Assembly: GCA_020029535.1 (NCBI GenBank)
Contig: JAIBJM010000007.1
Coordinates: forward strand, 1-64,000
Origin: Gammaproteobacteria bacterium
Lineage (GTDB): Bacteria; Pseudomonadota; Gammaproteobacteria; Steroidobacterales; Steroidobacteraceae
Reading direction: 5' to 3'
DNA: 64,000 nucleotides
Positions 15,558-29,785 of the stretch are shown here, piece by piece. A program made the position numbers and the translations under genes. Within the stretch, counting starts at the first letter, position 1. Each line of letters opens with the position of its first letter. The notes beneath the pieces are model-generated. The model was not told the DNA's origin. It did not search any database and worked only from the letters and a program-made list of their open reading frames with translations.

Positions 15558-17393
15558 TTATTCGACGGTGACGCTCTTGGCCAGGTTGCGCGGCTGATCG
15601 ACGTCGGTGCCTTTCAGAATAGCCACGTGATAGGCCAGCAGCTGCAGCGGCACGGTGTAGATCACTGGGGCCTGGAAGTAGCTGACATGCCTGGGCATCT
15701 TGATCACATGCACGCCATCGCTGGATTCAAAACCTGAATCCGGGTCGGCGAACACGTACAGCTCACCGCCCCGTGCGCGCACTTCCATCAGGTTGGACTT
15801 CAGTTTCTCCAGCAGGTCGTTGTTCGGCGCGACCGTGATCACCGGCATGTCGGCGTCGACCAGCGCCAGCGGACCATGCTTGAGTTCGCCGGCGGCGTAC
15901 GCCTCGGCATGGATGTACGAAATCTCCTTCAGCTTGAGCGCGCCCTCCATCGCCACCGCATGCAGCGCACCGCGGCCGAGGAACAGCGCGTGATTCTTGT
16001 CGGCAAAGCGCAGCGCCAGCTTGTGGATGACCGGATCCAGCTCCAGCGTCCTCTCGAACAGCGACGGCAGTTCGATCAGTCGCTGCACCAGACCGCGTTC
16101 GCGTTCGGCGTCGGCGCTGTGATGCTTGGCCAGTGCAATCACCAGCATGCCCAATGCAATCAACTGCGTGGCGAAGGCCTTGGTGGAAGCCACGCCGATC
16201 TCCGGACCGGCGCGCGTCAGCATCACCAGGTCGGATTCGCGCACCAGCGAACTCTCGGGCGCATTGCAGATGGCCAGCGTCGAGAGATAACCCAGCTGCT
16301 TGCCAAGCCGCATGGCGGCCAGCGTGTCGGCGGTTTCACCGGACTGCGAGATCGTCACCAGCAGGGTGTTGCGGCCCACCACCGGGTTTCGGTAGCGGTA
16401 TTCGCTGGCAATTTCGACGCGGCAGGGAATGCGGCAGATCTGTTCGATGAAGTAACGCGCCACCACGCCGGCGTGATAGCTGGTGCCGCAGGCGACGATC
16501 TGCACGCCCTCGGTGCGCTTGAATATCTCGGTGGCGGCCGGGCCGAAGGCGGCTTCCAGCAGACGACCGTTGGCAACCCGCTCCTGCAGCGTGTTGGCCA
16601 CCGCGCGCGGCTGCTCGTGGATCTCCTTCAGCATGAAGTGCTTGTACTGACCTTTCTCGGCCGCATCGGCCGACAGCTCGCTGTCGCGTGCCGGCCGTTC
16701 GGCGCTGTTGCCTTCGCGGTCGATGATGCGGATATCGCCGCGCGTGACCTCGGCCACATCGCCTTCGTCGAGGAACATGAAACGGCGCGTCACCGGCAGC
16801 AGTGCGGCGACGTCCGAGGCAACGAAGTTTTCTTCGACGCCCAGTCCCAGCACCACCGGACAGCCCATGCGCGCCACGATGATGCGGCCCGGCTCGTTCT
16901 GGCTGATGACGGCCAGCGCGTAGGCGCCTTCCAGTTCCGACACCGTGGCACGTACGGCCTTGAACAGGTCGCCCAGCTTGGAGAAATGGAAGTGGATGCG
17001 GTGCGCGATCACCTCGGTGTCGGTTTCCGAGGTAAACTGATAGCCGATGCGCTTCAGTTCATCGCGCAGCTCTTCGTGGTTTTCGATGATGCCGTTGTGC
17101 ACCAGCGCCAGGCCGTCGCGCGAGATGTGCGGATGGGCATTGCGTTCGCTGGGCACGCCGTGCGTGGCCCAACGCGTATGCGCGATGCCGAGATGACCGG
17201 CCGCCGGCGTGGTGACCAGCGCCTCTTCCAGCATCTTCACCTTGCCGACGGTACGCACGCGGGCCATCTTCTGCGCGGCGTCGACCACGGCAATGCCCGC
17301 CGAATCGTAGCCGCGGTATTCCAGGCGCTTGAGGCCTTCGATCAGCACCGGCACCACATTGCGTCCCGCGACCGCTCCGACTATTCCACACAT
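15558..17393 (-). CDS. glmS: glutamine--fructose-6-phosphate aminotransferase (isomerizing)
   Basis: 611 aa, standard length. It makes glucosamine-6-phosphate from fructose-6-phosphate and glutamine, the entry step to UDP-GlcNAc. MCGIVGA supplies the N-terminal Cys nucleophile of the glutaminase domain (with HTRWATHG); two SIS domains follow ([14 protein letters not shown]; the C-terminus ends KSVTVE as in other GlmS). It follows glmU by two bases on the same strand, so both UDP-GlcNAc genes are one unit. No glmS ribozyme is present upstream. Confidence 0.97.
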   Translation of the reverse strand: MCGIVGAVAGRNVVPVLIEGLKRLEYRGYDSAGIAVVDAAQKMARVRTVGKVKMLEEALVTTPAAGHLGIAHTRWATHGVPSERNAHPHISRDGLALVHNGIIENHEELRDELKRIGYQFTSETDTEVIAHRIHFHFSKLGDLFKAVRATVSELEGAYALAVISQNEPGRIIVARMGCPVVLGLGVEENFVASDVAALLPVTRRFMFLDEGDVAEVTRGDIRIIDREGNSAERPARDSELSADAAEKGQYKHFMLKEIHEQPRAVANTLQERVANGRLLEAAFGPAATEIFKRTEGVQIVACGTSYHAGVVARYFIEQICRIPCRVEIASEYRYRNPVVGRNTLLVTISQSGETADTLAAMRLGKQLGYLSTLAICNAPESSLVRESDLVMLTRAGPEIGVASTKAFATQLIALGMLVIALAKHHSADAERERGLVQRLIELPSLFERTLELDPVIHKLALRFADKNHALFLGRGALHAVAMEGALKLKEISYIHAEAYAAGELKHGPLALVDADMPVITVAPNNDLLEKLKSNLMEVRARGGELYVFADPDSGFESSDGVHVIKMPRHVSYFQAPVIYTVPLQLLAYHVAILKGTDVDQPRNLAKSVTVE

Positions 17394-17395
17394 CT

Positions 17396-18790
17396 TTACT
17401 GATCCTTGTTGCGCTTGGTGGGCCGCTGCCAGGAGTCGATGGTGATCTGGCGGCCACGCTCCAGCGTCAGCTTGCCGCCCGGGACATTGAGCGTGATCGT
17501 CGAACCGGCGCCGATGGTCGCACCGGTGCCGATCTGCAGCGGTGCCACCAGCATGGCGCCGGAGCCAATGAACACGTCATTGCCAATCTCGGTGCGAAAC
17601 TTGTTCGCACCGTCGTAATTGCAGGTGATGGTGCCCGCGCCAATGTTGACGCGGCTGCCCATGGTGGTGTCGCCGACATAGCTCAAGTGATTGACCTTGC
17701 TGCCCCCGGCGATCTGGCTGTTCTTGATCTCGACGAAATTGCCCAGATGCACTTCGTCGGCGAGCACGGTGCCGGGACGCACGCGGGCGAATGGTCCCAC
17801 CTCGCAACGCGCGCCGATGGTGGCCTGCTCGATGACACAGTTGGGCTTGAAGTGTGTGCCGGCACCCACCTGCACCTTGCTCAACACGCAGTTGGGTCCG
17901 ACGCGCACGCCATCGCCCAGATGCACCGGGCCTTCCAGCACCACATTGATGTCGATGGTGACATCGCGGCCCGCCGTAACGGCGCCGCGTATGTCGATGC
18001 GCGACGGATCGATCAGCGTCACGCCGGCCTTCATCAGTTCGCGCGCGCGCGCGCGGCGGTATTCGCCTTCCAGCTCCGCCAGCTGCAGCTTGTCGTTGAC
18101 GCCCAGCACCTCGGCCGCCGTGGGCGCCAGCAGCGGGCTGACGCGGATCTGTTCGCTCACCGCCATGGCGATGACATCGGTCAGGTAGTACTCGCGCTGT
18201 GCATTGTCGGCCCGCAACCGCGCCAGCCACTGCTTCAGCAGTCCGGCCGGTGCGGCCAGCACACCGCTGTTGCCCTCGCGGATGCGCAGCTGTTCGGCAC
18301 TGGCATCCTTCTGCTCCACGATGCGTTGCACCGCGCCGCCCTCGCGAATGATGCGGCCGTAGCCGGTGGGATCGGGCAGTTCAACGGTGAGCAAGGCCAG
18401 CGCGCGCGGTCCGGCCAGCGCAATCAGCTGACGGAGCGTGGCCGGATCGATCAGCGGCACATCGCCGTACAGCACCAGCACCAGATGGTCATCGGGGATG
18501 GCCGGCATGGCCTGCTGCAATGCATGGCCGGTGCCCAGCTGCTCGGCCTGCAAGGCCCACTGAATATCGTCACGGGCCAGCGCGGCGCGCACCTGCTCGC
18601 CACCATGCCCGTACACCACATGGATGGAGGCCGACTGCAGCGTGGCAGCTCGTTCGAGCACATGGGCGAGCAGCGGCTGGCCCGCCAGCGGGTGCAGCAC
18701 CTTGGGCAGGCTGGAATTCATCCGCTTGCCCTGGCCCGCGGCGAGGATAACTATCGATAAAGGCGGGACTTTTTCGACGGGTGAGGGCAT
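17396..18790 (-). CDS. glmU: bifunctional GlcNAc-1-P uridyltransferase / GlcN-1-P acetyltransferase
   Basis: 464 aa from ATG 18790; the ORF extends to 18883 but the extra 31 residues have no family counterpart. The N-terminal pyrophosphorylase domain starts with [10 protein letters not shown] and [11 protein letters not shown]; the C-terminal left-handed beta-helix has hexapeptide repeats and the acetyltransferase segment [11 protein letters not shown]. It makes UDP-GlcNAc for peptidoglycan and LPS. It follows the atp operon on the same strand, a common gammaproteobacterial order, with one plus-strand small gene between. Confidence 0.96.
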   Translation of the reverse strand: MPSPVEKVPPLSIVILAAGQGKRMNSSLPKVLHPLAGQPLLAHVLERAATLQSASIHVVYGHGGEQVRAALARDDIQWALQAEQLGTGHALQQAMPAIPDDHLVLVLYGDVPLIDPATLRQLIALAGPRALALLTVELPDPTGYGRIIREGGAVQRIVEQKDASAEQLRIREGNSGVLAAPAGLLKQWLARLRADNAQREYYLTDVIAMAVSEQIRVSPLLAPTAAEVLGVNDKLQLAELEGEYRRARARELMKAGVTLIDPSRIDIRGAVTAGRDVTIDINVVLEGPVHLGDGVRVGPNCVLSKVQVGAGTHFKPNCVIEQATIGARCEVGPFARVRPGTVLADEVHLGNFVEIKNSQIAGGSKVNHLSYVGDTTMGSRVNIGAGTITCNYDGANKFRTEIGNDVFIGSGAMLVAPLQIGTGATIGAGSTITLNVPGGKLTLERGRQITIDSWQRPTKRNKDQ

Positions 18791-18974
18791 GAGGGCCGGC
18801 AATTTAGCACAGCGTTCCGGGCCAGAGCGGATGCGGGCCGCATTTTGCGCCGCGGGGGGCGGCAACCGTAAGTCCTGCGCCAACTTTGTCCGCGCTCACC
18901 GCATATTGTCGACTCGCGATTTGCTTTCCGCGCCGCCAGAGTCGGTGGCAAGCCTTGCCGTAATGGGTCACCAA

Positions 18975-19325
18975 ATGCCGCGGAACAAATCGTATATACA
19001 AAATGTTTTGTCAGAACTCGCGGGGGTCGATGTGGGTGGACCAATCTCCGGCGCTGGGCGGCGGCCGCGCACGCACCGTGTGCGTGCCTTGAAGTTCGGT
19101 CGCGGGCCGCAGATCGCACCACCGAAGATTGCAGTGAGCATTCGACTCAGCCCGCAGGTTCTGGCTTATTTCAGACGTGGCGGGCCACGTTGGCAGTCAC
19201 GGATCGATGAACTGCTGGGCTACTACGTGGCGGTGAGCGGGCGTCGGGCGCGCCTGCAGCGACAGCTGGAGGCACAGCGACGCGTCGAAGCTGCGCGGCG
19301 GCCGGTTGCGAAGCGCCAGCGCTAG
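18975..19325 (+). CDS. BrnA/DUF4415-like antitoxin-type protein
   Basis: 116 aa from ATG 18975 (another ATG at 18963); the ORF-track start at 18624 is inside glmU. The segment KIAVSIRLSPQVLAYFRRGG followed by WQSRIDELLGYYV is the ribbon-helix-helix pattern of BrnA/DUF4415 antitoxins. The N-terminal half is basic and low in known features. No BrnT toxin adjoins it. It runs against the housekeeping block and its stop overlaps the atpC stop by four bases. An orphan regulator is the likeliest reading. Confidence 0.5.
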   Translation: MPRNKSYIQNVLSELAGVDVGGPISGAGRRPRTHRVRALKFGRGPQIAPPKIAVSIRLSPQVLAYFRRGGPRWQSRIDELLGYYVAVSGRRARLQRQLEAQRRVEAARRPVAKRQR

Positions 19326-19744
19326 CCCTTGCCCTTGCGCATGCGCTCGATCAGCTTCAGCTGCGCGGCAGCCCGCGCCAGCTCGGCCAGCGCCTCGGCC
19401 TGCTCCAGCTTGTCGATCTTGCCGGCCAGCGCCTCTTCGGCGCGCTGCCGCGCCGCCAGTGCGGCGACCTCGTCGAGATCGTGGGCGCGAATCGCAGTGT
19501 CGGCGAGGATGGTGACGCGGTTGGGCTGCACTTCCAGCGCCCCGCCGCCGACGAACACCGAGGTCTCGCCCTCGGCGGTCTTCACGCGCACTTCACCGGC
19601 CTTGATCAGCGTCAGCAGCGGAGCATGCCGCGGCGTGATGCCCAGCTCGCCTTCGGTGGCCGGCACAAACACCATTTCGGCCTCGCCAGAGAAAATCTCG
19701 CCTTCGGCGCTGACGATGTCGACGTGGATTGTTTTACCGGCCAT
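19322..19744 (-). CDS. atpC: ATP synthase F1 epsilon subunit
   Basis: 140 aa. N-terminal beta-sandwich (HVDIVSAEGEIFSGEAEMV, GELGITPRHAPLLT) and a C-terminal helical hairpin, the parts that link gamma to the c-ring and can inhibit ATP hydrolysis. It is the last gene of the atp operon, one base after the atpD stop. Confidence 0.96.
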   Translation of the reverse strand: MAGKTIHVDIVSAEGEIFSGEAEMVFVPATEGELGITPRHAPLLTLIKAGEVRVKTAEGETSVFVGGGALEVQPNRVTILADTAIRAHDLDEVAALAARQRAEEALAGKIDKLEQAEALAELARAAAQLKLIERMRKGKG

Positions 19745-19745
19745 G

Positions 19746-22054
<2,309 letters not shown>

Positions 22055-22063
22055 CGCGTGAGC

Positions 22064-23602
<1,539 letters not shown>

Positions 23603-23627
23603 GACTTTAAGTCCTTTGAATGAAACC

Positions 23628-24164
23628 TTATGCCGTCAACTCTTGCGCCAGACGCGCCAGGCGCGCCTTGACCGAGCCGTCGATGGCCAGATCGCCCGCG
23701 CGCACCACGGCGCCACCGATCAGCGTCGGATCGACGTCCGCGGCAACGCGCACCGTGCGGTTGAAGCGTTTCTCGAGCGCCGCCACCAGCTTCGCGCGCT
23801 CGTCGGCGCCCAGCGGCGCCGCCGAGGTGATGCTGACGTCGACCACGCGCTCGGCGTCGGCCTTGAACTGATCGAAAATCCGCGAGATTTCCGGCAGCAA
23901 GGGCAGCCGCCCGTTCTCGGCCAGCAGCGCGATGAAGTTGCGGCCCTGCTGATCGAGCTCGGAGCCGGCGATATCGCTGATGAGCTCCGCCAGCTGCGCA
24001 GCCGTGACCGCAGGGCTACCGAACAACCCGCGCACACGTTCGTCGCTCACCGCGAGAGCGGCGCGGGCCAGCGCCCCGGACCAGGAGCCGAGACGCCCGT
24101 CAGCCTGCGCGCGCGCAAAGGCGGCTTTGGCGTATGGACGTGCAACTGTCAGACGGTCTGCCAT
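23628..24164 (-). CDS. atpH: ATP synthase delta subunit
   Basis: 178 aa from ATG 24164 ([16 protein letters not shown]); the ORF extends to 24278 but that part overlaps atpF. The N-terminal helical bundle binds alpha, and the C-terminal [21 protein letters not shown] region contacts the b stalk. It is the stator cap of F1. Confidence 0.96.
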   Translation of the reverse strand: MADRLTVARPYAKAAFARAQADGRLGSWSGALARAALAVSDERVRGLFGSPAVTAAQLAELISDIAGSELDQQGRNFIALLAENGRLPLLPEISRIFDQFKADAERVVDVSITSAAPLGADERAKLVAALEKRFNRTVRVAADVDPTLIGGAVVRAGDLAIDGSVKARLARLAQELTA

Positions 24165-24171
24165 GTTGCCC

Positions 24172-24642
24172 CTAGATCTCCGTCGCCAGCTTGCCGAGGA
24201 TGTCGGCATGCCTGGCCGGATCGATCTCGCGACCCAGCACCTTCGCCGCCGAGCGCACGGTGAGATCGGCCACTTCACGTCGCAGCGTCTCGCGCGCCTT
24301 GGCCGTTTCCAGCTCGATCTGCTGCTTCGCGGCGGCGACCAGGCGATCGCCTTCCGACAGCGCGCTCTGCTTGGCAGCCTCCACGATCTCGTTCGAGCGC
24401 TTGGAAGCCTGATCGACGATCTGGTTGGCGCGCTCGCGCGCCTCGCGGATCAGCGCGTCGACCTGGCCCTTGGCCTCGTCCAGATTCTTCTGGCCTTTCT
24501 CAGCGGCTTCCAGACCCTCTGCGATCTTCTTGCGGCGGTCCGCATTGGCCTGAGCCAGTGGCGGCACCACGAACTTGTTGAAGAACCAGAGCAGGATCAG
24601 GAAAACGATGATCTGCCCGATGAATGTCGCATTGACGTCCAT
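24172..24642 (-). CDS. atpF: ATP synthase F0 b subunit
   Basis: 156 aa with one N-terminal membrane helix (FIGQIIVFLILLWFFNKFV) and a long charged coiled-coil forming the peripheral stalk dimer. Family length is normal. It precedes atpH by seven bases. Confidence 0.96.
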   Translation of the reverse strand: MDVNATFIGQIIVFLILLWFFNKFVVPPLAQANADRRKKIAEGLEAAEKGQKNLDEAKGQVDALIREARERANQIVDQASKRSNEIVEAAKQSALSEGDRLVAAAKQQIELETAKARETLRREVADLTVRSAAKVLGREIDPARHADILGKLATEI

Positions 24643-24659
24643 CGACTATCTCCCGGGTA

Positions 24660-24968
<309 letters not shown>

Positions 24969-24990
24969 TTAACGAAAGCGGATCAAATCG

Positions 24991-25818
<828 letters not shown>

Positions 25819-25840
25819 TTATACCGCTGCCCTGGCCAAC

Positions 25841-26239
25841 TCAATCGTGCGTCGGTGGTAACGTCCGGGCGGCCGAGAGAGCCGGCACAAACCAGAACAC
25901 CACCAGCGTCGCAATGTATGCCGTCACCAGCGGCGGCCAAACCACCCAGCTGGTGCGCGCGACAATGACGAACAACGCCACCGTCAGTCCAATCTTCATC
26001 AACTGCCCGAAGGCCAGCCGACCGAGGATCTGCCCCGGCCCCTTGCCGGGCCGCAGTGCAGTCATTGTCATGTACAGGTTGGCGATTGCGCCTATCGAGC
26101 CGCCGACCAGCGCCGACAACCCGTGCCGCGAACCCCAGACCAGCAGGCAGAGCACTGCGATTCCCAGAGTCGCCGCCGTTTGCACGAGCAGGATCCGCGT
26201 GGCGAGCCGCCGCATCTCGGGGTCGCGCGTCAGAATCAT
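25841..26239 (-). CDS. atpI: ATP synthase protein I
   Basis: 132 aa with four hydrophobic helices, the AtpI/UncI pattern (LVGGSIGAIANLYMTMTAL). AtpI helps c-ring assembly and is not essential. First gene of the atp operon, with its own promoter and a leader hairpin upstream. Confidence 0.88.
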   Translation of the reverse strand: MILTRDPEMRRLATRILLVQTAATLGIAVLCLLVWGSRHGLSALVGGSIGAIANLYMTMTALRPGKGPGQILGRLAFGQLMKIGLTVALFVIVARTSWVVWPPLVTAYIATLVVFWFVPALSAARTLPPTHD

Positions 26240-26258
26240 GTCGTGAATCCTGCAGACA

Positions 26259-26280
26259 ACAAAAAAGCCACTGAGTGGCT
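26259..26280 (-). terminator. terminator-like hairpin in the atpI leader / parB 3' end
   Basis: AGCCAC-TCA-GTGGCT followed by TTTTTTG on the minus strand. It lies downstream of the atp promoter and only ~20 bases before atpI, so it can end parB transcripts but would also lie inside the atp leader. Confidence 0.65.
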
Positions 26281-26331
26281 CGCTTTTCCTTGCCCGGCAA
26301 CCACTTACGGCTGCTGCTGCGAAGGCGCGCG

Positions 26332-26360
26332 ATTATAGGGGGGAAGCGCAGCGGCTTCAA
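26332..26360 (-). promoter_or_regulatory. sigma70-type promoter of the atp operon
   Basis: On the minus strand TTGAAG (26355-26360) and a perfect TATAAT (26332-26337) are 17 bases apart. Transcription would start near 26325, giving a leader of about 85 bases before atpI. Confidence 0.75.
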
Positions 26361-26398
26361 GAAAACGAAGGATTTTCCGCGGCAATTATGTTCGCAGG

Positions 26399-27319
26399 CT
26401 AGCGGATGTGGGCCAGGATGCCGTCCAGTTCATCAAGGCTGTTGTAGCTGACCACCAGCCGGCCCTTGCCATTGCGGGCATGCTCGAGGGCAACGCGGGC
26501 GCCCAGCTTCTCGGCCAGATCATCCTGCAGGCGCTGGATGTTGGGATCCAGCGCGCCAGCGTCGCTGCCCGCCGTGTTGGCGGCATTGGCCGTGGCCGGT
26601 TGACCGATGCGCCGCACCAGCGCCTCGGTTTCACGCACCGACAGGCTCTTGGTCACCACCAGCGTGGCCAACTCCACCTGCTTGCGTTTGTTGTCCAGGC
26701 CCAGCAGCGCGCGGGCATGGCCCATTTCCAGCTCGCGGCGCTCCAGCCGTTCGCAGACCTCGGGCGCCAGCTCCAGCAGGCGCAGCAGATTGCTGACGGC
26801 AGCGCGTGAACGACCCACGGCGTCCGCAGCCTGTTGATGTGTAAGGCGAAATTCGGCAATCAGCCGCTCGAGCGCGCGGGCCTCTTCCAGCGGATTGAGG
26901 TTCTCGCGCTGGATGTTCTCGATCAGCGCCATCGCGATGGCCGCATCGTCCGGCACTTCGCGGACCACGGCCGGAATCTCGCTGAGGCCGGCCTGCTGGG
27001 CCGCGCGCCAGCGGCGTTCGCCGGCGATGATTTCGTAGCGTTGTGCCTGTCCCGCCACCGCCGCCAGCGGCCGCACTACGATGGGCTGCACCACGCCCTG
27101 GGCGCGGATCGACGCTGCCAGTTCGGTCAGCGACTCCGGCCGCATGTCGAGGCGAGGCTGGTAGCGACCGCGCTGCAGCAGGTCGAGGGGCAGCTTGGCC
27201 AGCAGATCGCCGGCACGAGGCGTGGCGCCACTGGCGCCTGCGGCAGGTGCCGCCGGCCGTGCCTGGGCCAGCAGATCGGCGAGTCCTCGCCCGAGAGTGG
27301 GTTTCTTCGGCTGCGTCAT
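26399..27319 (-). CDS. parB: chromosome partitioning protein ParB
   Basis: 306 aa. ParB/Spo0J layout: N-terminal ParA-stimulating region ([13 protein letters not shown]), CTPase/ParB box with GERRWRAA and the [14 protein letters not shown] motif, the HTH ([23 protein letters not shown]), and a C-terminal dimer domain. It loads at parS and organises the origin region with ParA. It overlaps parA by four bases. No consensus parS was spotted in the window. Confidence 0.96.
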   Translation of the reverse strand: MTQPKKPTLGRGLADLLAQARPAAPAAGASGATPRAGDLLAKLPLDLLQRGRYQPRLDMRPESLTELAASIRAQGVVQPIVVRPLAAVAGQAQRYEIIAGERRWRAAQQAGLSEIPAVVREVPDDAAIAMALIENIQRENLNPLEEARALERLIAEFRLTHQQAADAVGRSRAAVSNLLRLLELAPEVCERLERRELEMGHARALLGLDNKRKQVELATLVVTKSLSVRETEALVRRIGQPATANAANTAGSDAGALDPNIQRLQDDLAEKLGARVALEHARNGKGRLVVSYNSLDELDGILAHIR

Positions 27320-28110
27320 GAGGCCGATGATAGCGTCAGCAGTTCATCCTCGCGGCGGAGCATCTCGCCGGCCAGCGCCAGATAGGCCAGCGCACCGCGC
27401 GAATCCCTGTCGTGCTGGATGGCCGGCCTGCCGAACGACGGTGCTTCGGCCAGCCGCACATTGCGCGGCACCACGGTGCGGAACACCTTGTCACCGAAGT
27501 GCGTCATCAGCTGCGCGCTAACCTCGGTGGCCAGATTGTTGCGCGGGTCGTACATGGTGCGCAGGATCCCTTCGATTTCCAGCACCGGATTGGCGGCGTC
27601 GCGGATCTGTTCAATGGTCGAGACCAACGCTGACAGACCTTCCAGCGCGTAGAACTCGCATTGCATCGGAATCAGCACGCTGTCGGCGGCCACCAGCGCA
27701 TTGACGGTGAGGATGTTCAGCGACGGCGGGCAATCGATCAGGATCACATCGTACTGCTCACGCACCGGCGCCAGCGCTTCACGCAGCTTTGCCTCGCGGC
27801 CCGCGCCGAGCGCCAGCAACCGCACCTCGGCGGCCGTCAGATCCTGGTTGGCCGGCAGCAGCCACATCTCGGCCGTGGGCAGCGGCACGATGGCCTCGGC
27901 AGCAGTGCAGTCGCCCAGCAGCACCTCCAGCGTGCCGCGCGCCAGCGTCGATTTGTCGATGCCGCAGCCGGTGGTGGCATTGCCCTGCGGGTCCAGATCG
28001 ATCAGCAGCACACGACGCCGCGTCGCCGCCAGCGAAGCAGCGAGATTGACGGCGGTGGTGGTTTTGCCCACACCGCCTTTCTGGTTGGCAACCGCGATGA
28101 CCTTCTTCAT
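27316..28110 (-). CDS. parA: chromosome partitioning ATPase ParA (Soj)
   Basis: 264 aa with the deviant Walker [19 protein letters not shown] at residues 11-28 and the [18 protein letters not shown] Walker B region. It is of the short chromosomal type without an N-terminal HTH. It forms ATP-dependent gradients on DNA that move ParB-parS. ATGA overlaps join it to rsmG upstream and parB downstream, so three genes are coupled. Confidence 0.97.
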   Translation of the reverse strand: MKKVIAVANQKGGVGKTTTAVNLAASLAATRRRVLLIDLDPQGNATTGCGIDKSTLARGTLEVLLGDCTAAEAIVPLPTAEMWLLPANQDLTAAEVRLLALGAGREAKLREALAPVREQYDVILIDCPPSLNILTVNALVAADSVLIPMQCEFYALEGLSALVSTIEQIRDAANPVLEIEGILRTMYDPRNNLATEVSAQLMTHFGDKVFRTVVPRNVRLAEAPSFGRPAIQHDRDSRGALAYLALAGEMLRREDELLTLSSAS

Positions 28111-28754
28111 GCGGGCGCCAGTCTAACGCGCTCCAGCGTCAACAGATGGCGCTCGGCGTTCAGGCCCGGCACTTCAACAACCTGCGTATCACGCAGCGAC
28201 CAGGAATCCGGCAGCGCCCCGACTTCGTCGGCCGGATAGCGGCCCTTCATCGCCAGCAGGCAACCATCCTCCTCACAAAGTCCGCCAGCGGTGCGCACCA
28301 GATCGGGCAGTGCCGCGACGGCGCGCGCGATCACCGTGTCGAAGCGCTGCGCCGGCAAGACTTCCATGCGTGCATGCAGGGGCGTGACATTGCGGAGCCC
28401 GAGACTGCGCACCGCATGCGCAACGAAGCGGATCTTCTTGGCCGTGGAGTCGATCAGGGTGAAGGACAGTTCCGGCCGCGCAATGGCCAGCGGCAAACCG
28501 GGGAAACCAGCGCCGGTGCCCACATCGGCAATGCGCGTACCGCGCAATGCCACCGCTGCCGACAGGCTGTCCAACAGATGATGCGTCAGCATGGCCTGCC
28601 GATCGGTCAGCGCCGTCAGGTTGTAGGCCGCGGACCACTGCTGCAGCTCATCGAGCAGGCGGGTCAATTGCAGCAACTGTGCCTCATCCAGCGGCACGCC
28701 CAGTTGCGCGGCGCCAGCCTGCAGCGTGCGTCGTTCGCCGGACTCAGTCGCCAA
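28107..28754 (-). CDS. rsmG: 16S rRNA (guanine527-N7)-methyltransferase RsmG
   Basis: 215 aa from TTG 28754 (reads as [13 protein letters not shown] after the start), which matches the usual RsmG N-terminus; the ORF to 28829 would extend deep into the reductase gene. Motifs: [12 protein letters not shown], the SAM loop [15 protein letters not shown], and [10 protein letters not shown]. It methylates G527 of 16S rRNA. The usual upstream partner mnmG is missing here and an acuI-like gene takes its place. Confidence 0.93.
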   Translation of the reverse strand: MATESGERRTLQAGAAQLGVPLDEAQLLQLTRLLDELQQWSAAYNLTALTDRQAMLTHHLLDSLSAAVALRGTRIADVGTGAGFPGLPLAIARPELSFTLIDSTAKKIRFVAHAVRSLGLRNVTPLHARMEVLPAQRFDTVIARAVAALPDLVRTAGGLCEEDGCLLAMKGRYPADEVGALPDSWSLRDTQVVEVPGLNAERHLLTLERVRLAPA

Positions 28755-29748
28755 TGCGCACCACGGTGCGACCGCGCACGCCGGCGCGCAGATAGTCGGC
28801 GAATGCCGCCGGCAGATCGTTGAATGCAATGGTGCGCGTCAGGATGCGATCCAGATGGCGTGGCCGCAGATCGGCGCCGATACGCTGCCACAACCGCCGA
28901 CGCTGATCCTGTGGCAGACCGCTGGAGCTGATGCCGAGCAGGTTCACACCGCGCAGGATGAAGGGCATCACCGTCATCGACAGCTGCGGGCTGGCGGCCA
29001 TGCCGATGCTGGCCACATTGCCCGCATCGCGGGTCGAAGCCAGCAATCGCGCCAGCAGCGTACCGCCGACGTTGTCGATGGCGCCGCCCCAGCGCGCTGT
29101 CTGCAGCGGTTGATCGCCGGCGCCCAGCTCGGACGGCGTCACCACTTCGCTGGCACCGAGGTCGCGCAGATAGTCAACCGCATCGGCCTTGCTGCTGACC
29201 GCCACCACCTGATAACCACGCGCTGCCAGCAGATCCACGGCCACCGAACCAACCCCGCCACTGGCGCCGGTGACGACGATGGGTCCCGATTCGGGGCGCT
29301 GGCCATTGTGTTCCATATGATCGATGGCCAATGCCGCTGCAAAGCCGGCGGTTCCGACCGTCATGGCCATGCATGCATCGAAGCCTGCCGGCATTGGCAT
29401 CACCGTCTCGGCCGGCACACGGGCGTAGCGCGCATAACCGCCATCGCGGGTCTCGGACAGACCGCTGCCTTGCACCAGCACCAACTCGCCGGTGCGCACC
29501 GCGGGCGCCGAGGATGCGATGACACGCCCCGCCAGATCGATGCCGCCCACCAGCGGAAAGCGGCGCAGGATGCTGCCAGCGCCGGTGGCCGCCAGCGCAT
29601 CCTTGTAGTTGATCGAGGAGTAACTGACCTCGATCACCACCTCGCCCGGCGACAGGTCTTCCAGTCGCAGCGTGTCGAAGTGCGCCTCGATGCGCCCATC
29701 GATGCGGTGAATGCGATAACCCGTGAAAGCGCCGATCTGTGATGACAT
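28744..29748 (-). CDS. acuI: acryloyl-CoA reductase-like MDR oxidoreductase (AcuI/YhdH)
   Basis: 334 aa zinc-free medium-chain reductase. The start MSSQIGAFTGYRI and the YSSINYKDALAATG and GGIDLAGRV motifs are typical of the YhdH/AcuI group; the NADPH-binding fold has VVTGASGGVGSVAVDLLA. These enzymes reduce acryloyl-CoA to propionyl-CoA and guard against acrylate. ATG 29748 chosen over the track start for family fit. Its 3' end overlaps the rsmG start by 11 bases. Divergent from the S9-like gene. Confidence 0.9.
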   Translation of the reverse strand: MSSQIGAFTGYRIHRIDGRIEAHFDTLRLEDLSPGEVVIEVSYSSINYKDALAATGAGSILRRFPLVGGIDLAGRVIASSAPAVRTGELVLVQGSGLSETRDGGYARYARVPAETVMPMPAGFDACMAMTVGTAGFAAALAIDHMEHNGQRPESGPIVVTGASGGVGSVAVDLLAARGYQVVAVSSKADAVDYLRDLGASEVVTPSELGAGDQPLQTARWGGAIDNVGGTLLARLLASTRDAGNVASIGMAASPQLSMTVMPFILRGVNLLGISSSGLPQDQRRRLWQRIGADLRPRHLDRILTRTIAFNDLPAAFADYLRAGVRGRTVVRIGD

Positions 29749-29785
29749 GATTTGTCCAGCTCCCAACGATCACGATAGCAAGGGC

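Noticed and set aside
26620-26640. GTTTCACG within parB as a possible parS site.
   Set aside because: Only one half of the 16-base parS palindrome is present.
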